A stretch of 44,014 bases of DNA from Hoeflea sp. (GCF_002733955.1 NZ_NVXQ01000013.1:1-44014); one strand, 5' to 3'; shown: positions 24,644-33,147, counted from the stretch's first letter. Notes: a model not told the origin generated them from the sequence alone. Numbers and translations: made by a program.

Positions 24644-26239
24644 TTATTCAGCCACTTCCATCAGACGGAAGGTGAAGCCCATACCGTCGAGACCGAAGGC
24701 CTTTGACGGATCGGACAGCGCCGGCACCTTGACACGATCACTGGCGGCAAACACCGACTGGCGGTCATATCCGTAGATCGTTGGCGCCAGCTCCATCAGC
24801 CTTGCATTGAGCGCTGCGTAAGCCTCCTGACGCGCCTCCGGAGTAGCAGCCGTTCGACCTGTATCGAGCAACTTGTCCACCTCTTCGTCCTTGAGATATT
24901 CCGGCGACTGCCAGGTACCCGCTGATGACGAATGGTACATGCCATAGAGCAGCGTGTCGGGATCACCTGTGACCGCATTGACGAACAGCTGGGACATGTG
25001 GGGCGTGTTTTCAGGCTTTGACACCTGCTCGGCAAACAGCGCCCAGGGCATTTTGCGGATTTCCGACTTGACGCCAAGCTCGGTGTAATTTGCCTGCATC
25101 AGCAGCGCGAAGCGTTCTTCCAGCGGCACTTCGGCAATCCAGGAGATCTCGAGAGTGAAGTCTTCCGGGCTGTACTTGCACTCCGCCAGATGCTGCTTGG
25201 CGGCTTCGAGATCGCGTTCGATGACCTGCTCGGCGGGATTTGCGCCGAACATGCCGACCGGGATAGCGCCGGTGGCAGCTGCTCCCTGCGACACCTCATC
25301 GGTGACGGCGATCATCTTGACTGCTGCGCCGTAGTCAAACGCCTTGGCGAAGGCCATGCGGCAGTTCACATCATCCATCGGCGGCTTGGTGGTGTTCATC
25401 TTGACGTAAAATGCGCCGGTGCCGCTTTCGGTCAGCGTCTGTGCGCCGTTTGCAGCCAGTGCCTTGATGACTTCCGGCGGCAGCCACTGCGAGGCGATGT
25501 CGTGTTCGCCCTGCGCAAGAAGGGTGCGGACCGTTGCTGCTTCCAGACCGTAGCGAAGACGCGCGGTATCGGGCGCAGGTTCGGGAACGCCGAGGAAATA
25601 ATCCGCGTTCTTTTCCATCACGGTTTCTTCCTGCGGAGTGTGCGAGACAATCTTGTAGGCACCGGTTCCGGCACTCTGCGCCGTCAGGTAGGCGGAGCCC
25701 CAGTCCTTCATCTCGCCTTCGCCGTCACCCAGATTCGCAATCACCGTCTTCTTGTCGACTATCGGCAGGCGCACGAGCGAAGCGATGAAAGGCGAATAGG
25801 CCTTGGTCAGCGTGAACTTGACGGTGGACGCATCAACGGCTTCGGCTTTCTCCACGTTGGCGAACAGATAAGACAGCCCCTTGCCCATCGCCTTCATGCG
25901 ATCGAGCGAGAACACCACGTCATCAGCGGTCAACAGATTGCCGGAGATGAATTTCACATCGTTGCGCAGCTTGAAAGTGAAACTCGTACCGTCGCCCTCC
26001 CAGCTTTCGGCCAGGTGCGGCACATGTCCGGGCCCACCCTGTGCCGGTAGCACCAGCGTGTCGTAGACATTGAACATCAGGATCGAGTCGGCATAATCCG
26101 AAGCGATGGCTGGATCGAGTTCACCAACGGCAACTTCATCTAGGCGCAAGACGCCGCCCGCCTGTACCCCCATCGGCGCTGTTGCCAGCATCGTCGACGC
26201 CATAGCGGCAATCGAAAGCAATTTAAGTGGTGTTGTCAT
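24644..26239 (-). CDS. ABC transporter substrate-binding protein (SBP_bac_5, peptide type)
   Basis: A 531-residue periplasmic binding protein of family 5. It has a signal peptide ending VQA at about residue 27 and the family's typical LAESWEGDGTSFTFKLRNDV segment near residue 65. Family 5 proteins bind di- or oligopeptides, nickel, heme or modified peptides. As the first transport gene of the operon it delivers the substrate of the downstream HyuA/HyuB and M24 enzymes. It begins 33 bases after the XRE-cupin gene, so the regulator and transporter are co-transcribed. Confidence 0.93.
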   Translation of the reverse strand: MTTPLKLLSIAAMASTMLATAPMGVQAGGVLRLDEVAVGELDPAIASDYADSILMFNVYDTLVLPAQGGPGHVPHLAESWEGDGTSFTFKLRNDVKFISGNLLTADDVVFSLDRMKAMGKGLSYLFANVEKAEAVDASTVKFTLTKAYSPFIASLVRLPIVDKKTVIANLGDGEGEMKDWGSAYLTAQSAGTGAYKIVSHTPQEETVMEKNADYFLGVPEPAPDTARLRYGLEAATVRTLLAQGEHDIASQWLPPEVIKALAANGAQTLTESGTGAFYVKMNTTKPPMDDVNCRMAFAKAFDYGAAVKMIAVTDEVSQGAAATGAIPVGMFGANPAEQVIERDLEAAKQHLAECKYSPEDFTLEISWIAEVPLEERFALLMQANYTELGVKSEIRKMPWALFAEQVSKPENTPHMSQLFVNAVTGDPDTLLYGMYHSSSAGTWQSPEYLKDEEVDKLLDTGRTAATPEARQEAYAALNARLMELAPTIYGYDRQSVFAASDRVKVPALSDPSKAFGLDGMGFTFRLMEVAE

Positions 26240-26272
26240 TTTGAGCCCTCTCTGTTTTCAGACCTTCACGGA

Positions 26273-26923
26273 TCATTTGTGGTGATTCAGGTGTCCTGCC
26301 CGATTTCCGGGTTCTTGGTTTTGCTGCGGATTGTCGCCAAACACATCCATTGTGCAGACATGCAAAATAGTGGCTGGCTCGGCTGTGTGGTTCCACGACG
26401 AATGCCGCCGCATGGACGCGAAATGGATCGAATCCCCGGCTTCCAGAACGGTCGTTTCGTTATCTACTTCAAGGGTGATGGCCCCTTGCAGAACGAAGAA
26501 CATTTCCTCGCCGACATGCTGGATAGGTTCGGAGCGATAGCCCGGTGGTTCGTGCACGATAACGGAATTGAGAACGCTGCCCGGAAAGCTGGTGGAAAGA
26601 CGCTCGTAGCTCAGCGCTTCCTTGTCCACCGCATAAATGGGACGCTCGTTATGGCGGGTATGGGGAGACTTCCCCTCCGGTTGCGCCAGAAAGCTGGTGA
26701 CATGGGACTCGAGCACGGCGGCAATCGACGCCAGCGAAGACAGTGAAGGCACGGTCAAACCGCGCTCGACCTGTGAGATGAAGCCGACCGACAAGCCAGC
26801 GCCTTCAGCAACGTCCTTGAGCGTCAGCTTTAATTCGCGGCGACGCGCGCGCAACCGGGTGCCCAGGGGATCCTCGGAGTTGCCTGTTTCAACGATCGCT
26901 TCCGTGGCGGTCCGATTGCTCAC
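26273..26923 (-). CDS. XRE-family regulator with C-terminal cupin domain (second)
   Basis: A 216-residue regulator with a helix-turn-helix_3 domain at about residues 20-80 (LRARRRELKLTLKDVAEGAG) and a cupin_2 domain at about 130-200 (HVGEEMFFVLQGAITLEVDN). It heads the minus-strand transporter/hyu operon and likely autoregulates it, sensing a pathway compound. The start is GTG 26923, with AAGGA 8 bases upstream; an in-frame TTG three bases earlier is an alternative. It is only distantly like the XRE-cupin protein at 6128, and the putative operators of the two differ. Confidence 0.88.
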   Translation of the reverse strand: MSNRTATEAIVETGNSEDPLGTRLRARRRELKLTLKDVAEGAGLSVGFISQVERGLTVPSLSSLASIAAVLESHVTSFLAQPEGKSPHTRHNERPIYAVDKEALSYERLSTSFPGSVLNSVIVHEPPGYRSEPIQHVGEEMFFVLQGAITLEVDNETTVLEAGDSIHFASMRRHSSWNHTAEPATILHVCTMDVFGDNPQQNQEPGNRAGHLNHHK

Positions 26924-26936
26924 CAAAACGTTCCTT

Positions 26937-26954
26937 TTTTAGTATTGGTAAAAT
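26937..26954. promoter_or_regulatory. Putative operator copy 1 (TTTTAGTAT-NNN-TAAAAT type)
   Basis: TTTTAGTATTGGTAAAAT lies between the -10 box and the start codon of the XRE-cupin gene. The same motif in inverted orientation lies at 26986-27003. The pair flanks the promoter, as expected for an autorepressor. Confidence 0.55.
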
Positions 26955-26981
26955 CTTGAAACAATCTCATCGGGCCGTCAA
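26953..26981 (-). promoter_or_regulatory. Sigma70-type promoter of the XRE/transporter/hyu operon
   Basis: On the minus strand TTGACG (26981-26976) is separated by exactly 17 bases from CAAGAT (26958-26953). The -35 box is strong and the -10 box weak. It lies about 25 bases upstream of the ribosome site and between the two putative operators. Confidence 0.55.
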
Positions 26982-26985
26982 GCGA

Positions 26986-27003
26986 ATTTTATATATACTA
27001 AAA
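26986..27003. promoter_or_regulatory. Putative operator copy 2 (inverted)
   Basis: ATTTTATATATACTAAAA is the reverse complement of TTTTAGTATATATAAAAT and matches the copy at 26937-26954 in 15 of 18 positions. It lies just upstream of the -35 box. Confidence 0.5.
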
Positions 27004-27380
27004 TTTTGGCATTTGGCTCCGATGCCGCTCGGAATTTAGCCAAATCCACCTTGCCTATGAAACTCGGTGCCGTTCAGCCGGAAGGCTTGACGTCAGATGA
27101 CATCTCGATTAAGTCGGCACCTTCATTGCCGGCAAGAGGCACTGGCTGTGGCGGGCTGTCGATCAGGGTACCTGGTTGCCGATGTGCCGGTGCAGAGCGG
27201 TCGCAATACCAAGACCTCCATGCGTCTGCCTGATACGAGAGCTTCTGAAGGGACAGAGTCAAGCTCCCTTTGGTATGATCAAAGATAAATCAGATCATAT
27301 CGTGCGGCCAAACGCGACCTCATGCCGGACGTCGAACACCGTCCGCACAAGAGGTTGAATTCCCGGAAATCATGCACCGA
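27004..27380. other. Gene-free stretch
   Basis: Between the upstream operator of the XRE-cupin gene and the terminator at 27381 I find no convincing gene, RNA or repeat on either strand. The short open frames present have no ribosome sites and no recognisable protein pattern. Confidence 0.5.
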
Positions 27381-27423
27381 AAAACAAAAAAGGCCCGAGA
27401 CCAGCTGCTGACCGGTATCGGGC
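27381..27423 (-). terminator. Rho-independent terminator (minus strand)
   Basis: On the minus strand GCCCGA and TCGGGC form a stem around a 19-base loop, followed by CTTTTTTGTTTTT. This is a good intrinsic terminator in a position to end transcription of the ORF at 27459. Confidence 0.7.
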
Positions 27424-27458
27424 TGCGCCTATATTGTCCCATGAGAAATTCTCCGGAA

Positions 27459-27881
27459 TCACTTTACACATTCGAACGATACTGCAACATTGTCATCGCC
27501 GCTTCCCCCATACATGGCCATTTCGGATGGGCGCACAAAGGCCGGGTTCGGCCGGCCACGCCGATCGTATCTGCAACGGTCTTTCGGTGCTTCATACTCT
27601 TTGATCCATTTTTCCATAGCCGTCAGTGAAGCCCAAGCTGCGTTGAAGCCGGAGCTGACTGCATGGTCATAGGCCAGCACTTCGTAATAGCGAACGAATT
27701 CATCGACTTTCTCCGGCATCATCCTGCATCGCTGGCTGAGATAATATTGCTGCGTCGCTCGGGTGCTGACAAGAACATTCGACAGGCCGTGGGCGAGTTT
27801 GCTGCCGTTTTCGGCGAAGCGGGCGAAATGCTGTTGTACAATAAACCGGTCTGCCCGATTTCCTGTTTCTTTCCGACCGTA
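27459..27881 (-). pseudogene. Unrecognised ORF lacking a start codon
   Basis: A minus-strand frame is open from the TGA at 27882-27884 to its stop at 27459. It reads as believable helical protein throughout (QQHFARFAENGSKLAHGLSN, then KVDEFVRYYEVLAYDHAVSS, then FNAAWASLTAMEKWIKEYEA), but the first ATG is only at 27722, in the middle of that stretch, without a good ribosome site. Either the gene has lost its 5' end or a frameshift or stop lies near 27882. The alternating polar and hydrophobic helices are reminiscent of phasin-like proteins, but this is an impression only. A good terminator 36 bases downstream shows this was once a real transcript. Confidence 0.4.
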
Positions 27882-28019
27882 TCAGGCGATGCCGGTAGCC
27901 ATCCTCGAAATGTCTATAGCTTCCATCCGGTGGTAGCGGATGGTCAGGGCGGCACGTCGGGGAACCGGTACGGAGAGGAAATTGCGTGTTGCCTAACGTA
28001 GGGACATGAAGCGTTGCTA

Positions 28020-28470
28020 TTCACCGGAGAGCTATATGCCTGCGCGGCTCGCTCTCGCAATGGCAGGTGACTGTTTTCAGCACGGTTGTTGAGGCTCTTG
28101 TGCGACCAATGATCCAAGCTCGGCGCGATCTCGCGCTTGGCCGCGCCATATGAGCGGAGCTTGCCCGTGATGATCCGCTCGGGAACAAATCTAGCGTGTT
28201 TCATCAACTCGACTGGAGGATCTAGTCTCGAACGATGCCATGTTGATCGACGGCCCGCCAGAGCCAGAACGCCTTGCCGGCAAACTTCACCACGATTTCA
28301 TCAAGGTGCCAGACATCGCTGGGGCGGCCACGTCGATGTCACGTTCGAGCAGTATCTACTCGACCTCGCGCAGGCTCAGATTGAACCGGATCTAAAGCCA
28401 CACCGCATAGGCGATGATTTCGGGTGGAAAGCGATGACGCTTGTAGCTTATGGATAGATTCTGGATCGCC
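28020..28470 (-). pseudogene. Degenerate IS6-family transposase
   Basis: Minus-strand translation in several frames gives the successive landmarks of an IS6/IS26-type transposase: YKRHRFPPEIIAYAVWL, NLSLREVE, ILLERDIDV, DVWHLDEIVVKFAGKAFWLW, RAVDQHGIV, then RIITGKLRSYGAAKREI and NNRAENSHLP. Several in-frame stops (after AVWL, REVE and IVRD), at least one frameshift, and deletions between DIDV and DVWH and before RIITGK make it dead. The segment from NNRAENSH to the normal C-terminus is missing. No terminal inverted repeats were found. Confidence 0.75.
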
Positions 28471-28664
28471 GTCGTCTACGTTTCAATCATGGAGGAGACC
28501 ATCGCTGCCCGGTTAACGTGACATCTCCCGAAAAGGCCATCGAGACCATGCTTAAAACCGGACAGATCAGCGATCGCTGAAGCAAGGAGCACCTGCTAAA
28601 CTGAGCCTTGCAGCAAGGGGGTATGAAGCGTTCACGCGGGTGACTAACTTGATGCGAAGGTTTC

Positions 28665-28696
28665 GGGGCAGGACAGGCTGCGAAGCCTCCTGCCCC
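28665..28696 (-). terminator. Stem-loop after the M24 operon
   Basis: GGGGCAG pairs with CTGCCCC and, inside, AGGCT pairs with AGCCT around a GCGA tetraloop, 13 bases beyond the stop of the minus-strand M24 gene. It lacks a run of T, so it may be a processing or stabilising hairpin rather than an intrinsic terminator. Confidence 0.45.
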
Positions 28697-28708
28697 GGCT
28701 CGACCAGT

Positions 28709-29911
28709 TCAGTCGGCCTGCGTGCTTACGATCCATCCGCGCTCGTCACCGCCGAAGACTTCGTGCCCCTCATCGGTCAGGATGACGGTGTCCTCGAGCT
28801 TGATGTATCCGCGGCTGGGGTGCTGCAGTGTGGTTTCCACCGACAGCACCATGCCTGGCTCGAAGGGCCGCTCGGCGTCGATCCCCTCATAGGCGACAGG
28901 ATGATTTGTCATCAGGAATGGCGCTTCGTGGCTGATAAGTCCCATGCCATGGGCAAAGAAGTCGTTGTGCTTTGCATTGGCGCCGCGCCTGAGTTCGGCT
29001 TCGCCGGCGGCGATCATCTCGGCCCCGGTCCGGCCGGGCGCGATACAGGCGAAGGCCGCCTGCTGCACGGCCTCGACCTCTCCAAGCAAATCAACCAACT
29101 CAGTGTCGGGTTCGCCCAGCACGCCCATGCGGCAGATATCGCCGATATAGCCAAAAAGATTGCCGCCTGAATCGATCGACATCACCTCGCCCTTGTTCCA
29201 AGTCTGGTCCGAGCCGGCGCGGATATGGCTGTCGCCGAGCGTCAGCAGGCAATACTCGAAAGCCAGCTCACGCCTGGTTTCCTCCTGGCGCAGGCGTTCG
29301 ATGATCTGGTGCTTGGAGCTGCCCTGGCCTGACGCCTGGATGGTGGCCTGCATGGACTCGCTGATCCGCGCCGTCGCCTCGCGCAACAGGTCGAGTTCGG
29401 GTTTTGTCTTGATCATCCGCAGCCGTGTGAGTTCCATGCTGGCATCAACCAGCGAGGACTGGGGCAAGGCCTGTGCGAGCGCGTCATAGCCGTCCTTGGG
29501 CATGAAGACTGTTTCAAACCCGATCCGGCCGCTGGCGACACCGCATTTCTGAAGATGTTCCGCGACCGCGGTCATGGTGTCCACCGAGCCCCAGTGATCG
29601 GGACGGAAATGGGGAACCCAGAACGGCGTCACCTTGTGCTCGTGGATCTCCATCTTGTTGGCGAAGTAGCCGGTGTTGTCGGGCTGGCCGCGGAGATAGA
29701 CAAAGGCCGGCAGGTAACGGCTCTGGCCGATGGCATCCATGGCCGAGAAAAAGATGAACTGATATCCGCCCAGCAGGTAGCGGACATTGTGCTTTGAGGT
29801 GGCGACCAGGGCATCGAGGCCGGCTGCTTCCATGGCGGCGTCGAGCGCGGCCATGCTGTAGGGCAGATCATCGACCGATGTGGCATGCAAGGGTGAAATA
29901 TCGTGCATCAT
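28709..29911 (-). CDS. M24 family metallopeptidase (Xaa-Pro dipeptidase-like), second
   Basis: A 400-residue protein with a creatinase-type N-terminal domain and a pita-bread catalytic domain. Metal ligands are visible: Asp in MSIDSGGNLFGYIGDICR (both Asp), His in FFAHGMGLISHE, Glu in LSVETTL and Glu in IKLEDTV. Family knowledge points to Xaa-Pro dipeptides or related C-N bonds. It is the last gene of a four-gene minus-strand operon and shares little beyond the fold with the M24 gene at 15666. The start could be TTG 29917, ATG 29911 or ATG 29908; an AGAGAG ribosome site favours the ATGs. Confidence 0.9.
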   Translation of the reverse strand: MMHDISPLHATSVDDLPYSMAALDAAMEAAGLDALVATSKHNVRYLLGGYQFIFFSAMDAIGQSRYLPAFVYLRGQPDNTGYFANKMEIHEHKVTPFWVPHFRPDHWGSVDTMTAVAEHLQKCGVASGRIGFETVFMPKDGYDALAQALPQSSLVDASMELTRLRMIKTKPELDLLREATARISESMQATIQASGQGSSKHQIIERLRQEETRRELAFEYCLLTLGDSHIRAGSDQTWNKGEVMSIDSGGNLFGYIGDICRMGVLGEPDTELVDLLGEVEAVQQAAFACIAPGRTGAEMIAAGEAELRRGANAKHNDFFAHGMGLISHEAPFLMTNHPVAYEGIDAERPFEPGMVLSVETTLQHPSRGYIKLEDTVILTDEGHEVFGGDERGWIVSTQAD

Positions 29912-29925
29912 ATCCAACTCTCTGT

Positions 29926-30339
29926 TCAGGCGTGCGGCGGTGGCACAAGACGAAAATCAGGAAGCTCCCTGAGCAATTCCTCAGGTCCTGCAGGACTGTA
30001 GACGACAAACAGCTTCATCGCTGTGTCGCCGGTGTTCAGCGTCGAGTGAAAACGGCTTTCGGGCACGAACATGGTGCAGCCCGGGCGCACGGTTTCTGTC
30101 ACCGGGTTGCCGTCCGGGTCCTCGATCATCTGCTCGCCCTCACCTTCGAGCACATAGATGATCTCTTCGGCGCCGGGATGATTGTGGCGGGAGTGGCCCT
30201 GGCCGGGCGGGACATGCACGACGCCCGCGGAGAACCTGCCGGCTCCGTTGACCGACGGGCCGCAGGTGAGCGTTAGATGCCCCCAATCGAAAGCAAACCG
30301 GTCGACGGCTTCGGGGTAAACAAAAAGGGTCTCGCTCAT
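29926..30339 (-). CDS. Cupin domain protein
   Basis: A 137-residue single-domain cupin. Metal-binding motif 1 is seen in [21 protein letters not shown] (His, His, Glu) and motif 2 in [12 protein letters not shown] (His). Such small cupins serve as isomerases, dioxygenases or binding proteins; none can be chosen. The ATG at 30339 overlaps the stop of the TIM-barrel gene, so the pair is translationally coupled. A longer in-frame reading to 30513 is only another frame of that gene. Confidence 0.88.
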   Translation of the reverse strand: MSETLFVYPEAVDRFAFDWGHLTLTCGPSVNGAGRFSAGVVHVPPGQGHSRHNHPGAEEIIYVLEGEGEQMIEDPDGNPVTETVRPGCTMFVPESRFHSTLNTGDTAMKLFVVYSPAGPEELLRELPDFRLVPPPHA

Positions 30340-31184
30340 GACTGGGCACCTTTCAGGTTGGGCAGTGATTTGAAATTGCGGATCTGGTCGCGGATGGCGG
30401 TTTCGGCCGGAAGTCTTTCGGCGGAACTGGCGCCGTAAAAGCCGTGGCACCCGTTGCAGCGCGACAGCACATAGGCAGCGTCGTCCGGCATCGAGATCGG
30501 TCCGCCGTGGCACAGGATGATGATGTCGTGACGCACCTTGCGGGCCGAGGCGGCGATGGCGTCGATTTCAGCGACGCAATCATCAAGGCTCTTGGCTGAC
30601 GTGGCGCCGATGCTGCCGCCGGTGGTCACGCCCATATGGGCAACGATGATGTCGGCACTGGCGCGCGCCATGGCGTCGGCTTCGCCGGGATTGAACACGT
30701 AAGGTGTGGTCAGCAGATCGAGCTCGTGGGCTGCGGCGATCATGTCGACCTCGAGCCCGAAGCCCATGCCGGTTTCCTCAAAACTCTGACGCATCGCGCC
30801 GTCGAACAGGCCGATGGTGGGGAAATTCTGCACCCCGGAAAAGCCCATATGCTTCAGCTCGGCCAGGAATTGCGGCATCAGCACGAAAGGGTCGGTGCCA
30901 TTCACGCCCGCAAGCACCGGCGTGTCGCGGACCACGGGCAGAACCTCGACGGCCATCTCCTTGACGATTTCATTGGCGTTTCCATAGGCCAGCAGGCCTG
31001 CCGCCGAGCCGCGTCCGGCCATGCGGTACCGTCCGGAATTGTAGATGATGATCAGATCGATGCCACCGGCCTCTTCGGCCTTGGCGGACAGTCCAGTTCC
31101 GGCACCGCCGCCGATGATGGGAAGACCCTGGGCCACCATGGCGTTGAGGCGGGCGAGAATGTCCTTGCGGGGTATTGCGGGCAT
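30336..31184 (-). CDS. TIM-barrel signal transduction / PEP-hydrolase-like protein
   Basis: A 282-residue protein of the PEP_hydrolase/IGPS-like TIM-barrel family, with [20 protein letters not shown] at the first strand, [34 protein letters not shown] and a late [11 protein letters not shown]. In plants and fungi this barrel is the C-terminal domain of Tm-1-type proteins whose N-terminal domain is the ATP-binding UPF0261 domain; here that domain is the next gene upstream (31196). A conserved cysteine pair, [19 protein letters not shown], stands near the end. The reaction is unknown. It is 11 bases downstream of the Tm-1-like gene. Confidence 0.9.
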   Translation of the reverse strand: MPAIPRKDILARLNAMVAQGLPIIGGGAGTGLSAKAEEAGGIDLIIIYNSGRYRMAGRGSAAGLLAYGNANEIVKEMAVEVLPVVRDTPVLAGVNGTDPFVLMPQFLAELKHMGFSGVQNFPTIGLFDGAMRQSFEETGMGFGLEVDMIAAAHELDLLTTPYVFNPGEADAMARASADIIVAHMGVTTGGSIGATSAKSLDDCVAEIDAIAASARKVRHDIIILCHGGPISMPDDAAYVLSRCNGCHGFYGASSAERLPAETAIRDQIRNFKSLPNLKGAQS

Positions 31185-31195
31185 GAGGTGCTCTT

Positions 31196-32386
31196 TCAGA
31201 TGAGTGAGAGGAAATGATCGACAGCGGCCCTGGCAAAGGCCGGGTCATTGATGTGAAGCGGCAGCCGTTCGATGCGGCGGTTGCCCGACACCTCGAACGC
31301 CTCCTCGATGGCGGCAAACAGGGCGGCATCCGCTTGCGGATCGAAAAAGGCGCCGCCTTCGATGTCGAGCGCGGAGACCCCGCGTTCGGGGATCAGAAAC
31401 CGCACCGGCCCGGTACAGCTGCTCAGTTTGCGTCCGATCCAGCTGCCGATCTGACGGCATTCCTCCGGCGTCGTGCGCATCAGCGTGACATTGGAGTTGT
31501 GGTGGTAGAACTGCCGTCCGGCAAAGGCTGCGGGGACGGTTTCCGGCGCCCAGAAATTGACCATGTCGAGCGCACCGGCGGAGCCGACATAGGGAATGCC
31601 GCTGCGGGCAATGGCATCCAGCCGGGCCTGAGATGCCGGCAAGACGCCGCCCAGCAACAGGTCACATATCTCGGTGGTGGTGATATCAAGCACGCCGGCG
31701 AGGACGCCGTCATCGACCAGCTTTTCCATCGTCCTTCCGCCCACGCCGGTGGCGTGGAAGACCATGCAGTCATGGCTGGAGCCGAGCTGCTCCACCATGG
31801 CGGTTACGCCTTGCGTGGTCACGCCGAACATGGTCAGGCCAACGGAGCGATGCTCACTGCTGCCTTCAAAAGCGGTCTTCACCATCCCGGATAAAGCATG
31901 GGCCGCATTGTGCAGGATCAAGCGGCTGAACCGGTTGAGGCCGGCAAAATCGGTAACCGACGGCATCATCACGATATCGGAAATATCGACATAGGGACCG
32001 ACATCGCCAGACGCCAGCGTCGAGACCATGATCTTGGGCAGGCCATAGGGCAGACCGCGCATTCCGGCGGTCACGATCGAGGTTCCGCCGCCGCCGCCGA
32101 TGCCGATCACGCCGGCGACATCCTCGCGCGTGGTCATGTAGCCGGCAAAAGCGGTGCTCATGGCCGCAACCGCCACGCCGCGATCATCGCCCGACAATAC
32201 CGCAGCCGTGCCTTCGGGATGGCAGGCCGCAACCTCGCTGGCGGCGACATCCACCTTTATTGTTGGCGTGCGGGTTCCGACATCGACCAGGATGACGGGG
32301 ACGCCGGTATCCCCGATGGTTTGCGCCAGATAGGCGAGCTCCGGTCCCTTGGTGTCGGCAGTGCCGACCACATAGACATGCTTCAA
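31196..32386 (-). CDS. Tm-1-like ATP-binding domain protein (UPF0261)
   Basis: A 396-residue protein of the UPF0261/Tm-1-like family, opening [20 protein letters not shown], with the glycine loop [20 protein letters not shown] and [16 protein letters not shown]. Tomato Tm-1 of this family binds viral replicase and inhibits it; bacterial members have no established role and are often beside catabolic genes. I place the start at TTG 32386, because a strong GGGAGGAGG ribosome site ends 6 bases upstream and the protein then begins at the usual KHVYV; no ATG fits. The rare start could lower expression. It leads the minus-strand operon with the TIM-barrel, cupin and M24 genes. Confidence 0.9.
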   Translation of the reverse strand: MKHVYVVGTADTKGPELAYLAQTIGDTGVPVILVDVGTRTPTIKVDVAASEVAACHPEGTAAVLSGDDRGVAVAAMSTAFAGYMTTREDVAGVIGIGGGGGTSIVTAGMRGLPYGLPKIMVSTLASGDVGPYVDISDIVMMPSVTDFAGLNRFSRLILHNAAHALSGMVKTAFEGSSEHRSVGLTMFGVTTQGVTAMVEQLGSSHDCMVFHATGVGGRTMEKLVDDGVLAGVLDITTTEICDLLLGGVLPASQARLDAIARSGIPYVGSAGALDMVNFWAPETVPAAFAGRQFYHHNSNVTLMRTTPEECRQIGSWIGRKLSSCTGPVRFLIPERGVSALDIEGGAFFDPQADAALFAAIEEAFEVSGNRRIERLPLHINDPAFARAAVDHFLSLI

Positions 32387-32469
32387 GATTTCCTCCTCCC
32401 AACCGGGCACCCTCTCCCCGATGCCGTCGTTGACGCTCCACAAACTCGAAATCAGGCCTTGCTCATTTG

Positions 32470-32504
32470 TGAGACGCGAGTATCATAATGATATGAACGT
32501 CTCA
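32470..32504. promoter_or_regulatory. 35-bp nested palindrome, TetR operator candidate
   Basis: Two inverted repeats share the same centre (32487): the outer arms are TGAGACG (32470-32476) and CGTCTCA (32498-32504), and the inner arms TATCAT (32481-32486) and ATGATA (32488-32493). The dyad lies between the divergent Tm-1-like and TetR genes and contains the ATG of the TetR gene. On the plus strand TTGCTC-N16-TATCAT could be a promoter whose start site falls on that ATG. On the minus strand a TTGACT (32514-32509) lies in a promoter-like position. Confidence 0.65.
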
Positions 32505-33146
32505 GATCAGTCAACCGCTTCACAGGCAAAACCCAAGCCCGGCCCCCGGGCGCGGACGCGAAAACTGATGGTCTCGACCGCCAGCCGGCTGATGCAGTCG
32601 GGTCTGACTCCATCGGTCAGCGAGGTCGCGGAGGCGGCCGAAGTGTCGCGCGCCACGGCCTATCGCTACTTTCCCGACCAGGCGGCGCTGGTTCATGCGG
32701 TGGTGGACGAGGCGCTGGGTCCGATTCTGAAATGGGAGGGCAAGAGCCTGGACGCGGAAGAGCGGATCCTCGACCTGTTCGACACCGCGCTGCCCCGAAT
32801 CTGCGAGTTTGAAGCCACCTTCAAGGCTGCGCTCAGGCTGTCGCTGGAGCGCTGGGCGCAGGATGGAGCATCCTGCAACCAGCCGCGCTTCACCCGGGGC
32901 CACCGCATCGACCTTCTCAATGATGCGCTGTCGCCGTTGCGCGGTGAGTTGACGGAGGCCGAATTTGACCGTCTCGCCCAGGCAATTTCGCTGATTTTCG
33001 GCGTCGAGCTCTACACCGTGCTCAGCGATATATGGGAGCTCTCCGGCGCGCAGTCCTCCCAGGTGGCCAAATGGGCTGCCAGCGCGCTCGTGCGGGCAGC
33101 GGTTTCCGAGGCGGGAAGCGCTGCGCAGGTTCAGAGCAAGAAATGA
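32493..33146 (+). CDS. TetR-family regulator
   Basis: A 217-residue regulator. Residues about 20-70 form the TetR_N helix-turn-helix (SVSEVAEAAEVSRATAYRYF), and the rest is an all-helical ligand-binding domain. It is divergent from the Tm-1-like operon, and its ATG at 32493 lies within a 35-bp dyad, so it very likely represses itself and that operon. No ribosome site precedes this ATG; the nearest in-frame upstream start (32421) would add atypical residues. A leaderless transcript from the TATCAT box is possible. The ligand is unknown. Confidence 0.88.
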   Translation: MNVSDQSTASQAKPKPGPRARTRKLMVSTASRLMQSGLTPSVSEVAEAAEVSRATAYRYFPDQAALVHAVVDEALGPILKWEGKSLDAEERILDLFDTALPRICEFEATFKAALRLSLERWAQDGASCNQPRFTRGHRIDLLNDALSPLRGELTEAEFDRLAQAISLIFGVELYTVLSDIWELSGAQSSQVAKWAASALVRAAVSEAGSAAQVQSKK

Positions 33147-33147
33147 T

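Noticed and set aside
31196-32386. Antiviral or phage-defence role for the Tm-1-like protein
   Set aside because: The neighbours are a cupin, a peptidase and a TIM-barrel enzyme under TetR control; nothing in the operon looks like a defence system.
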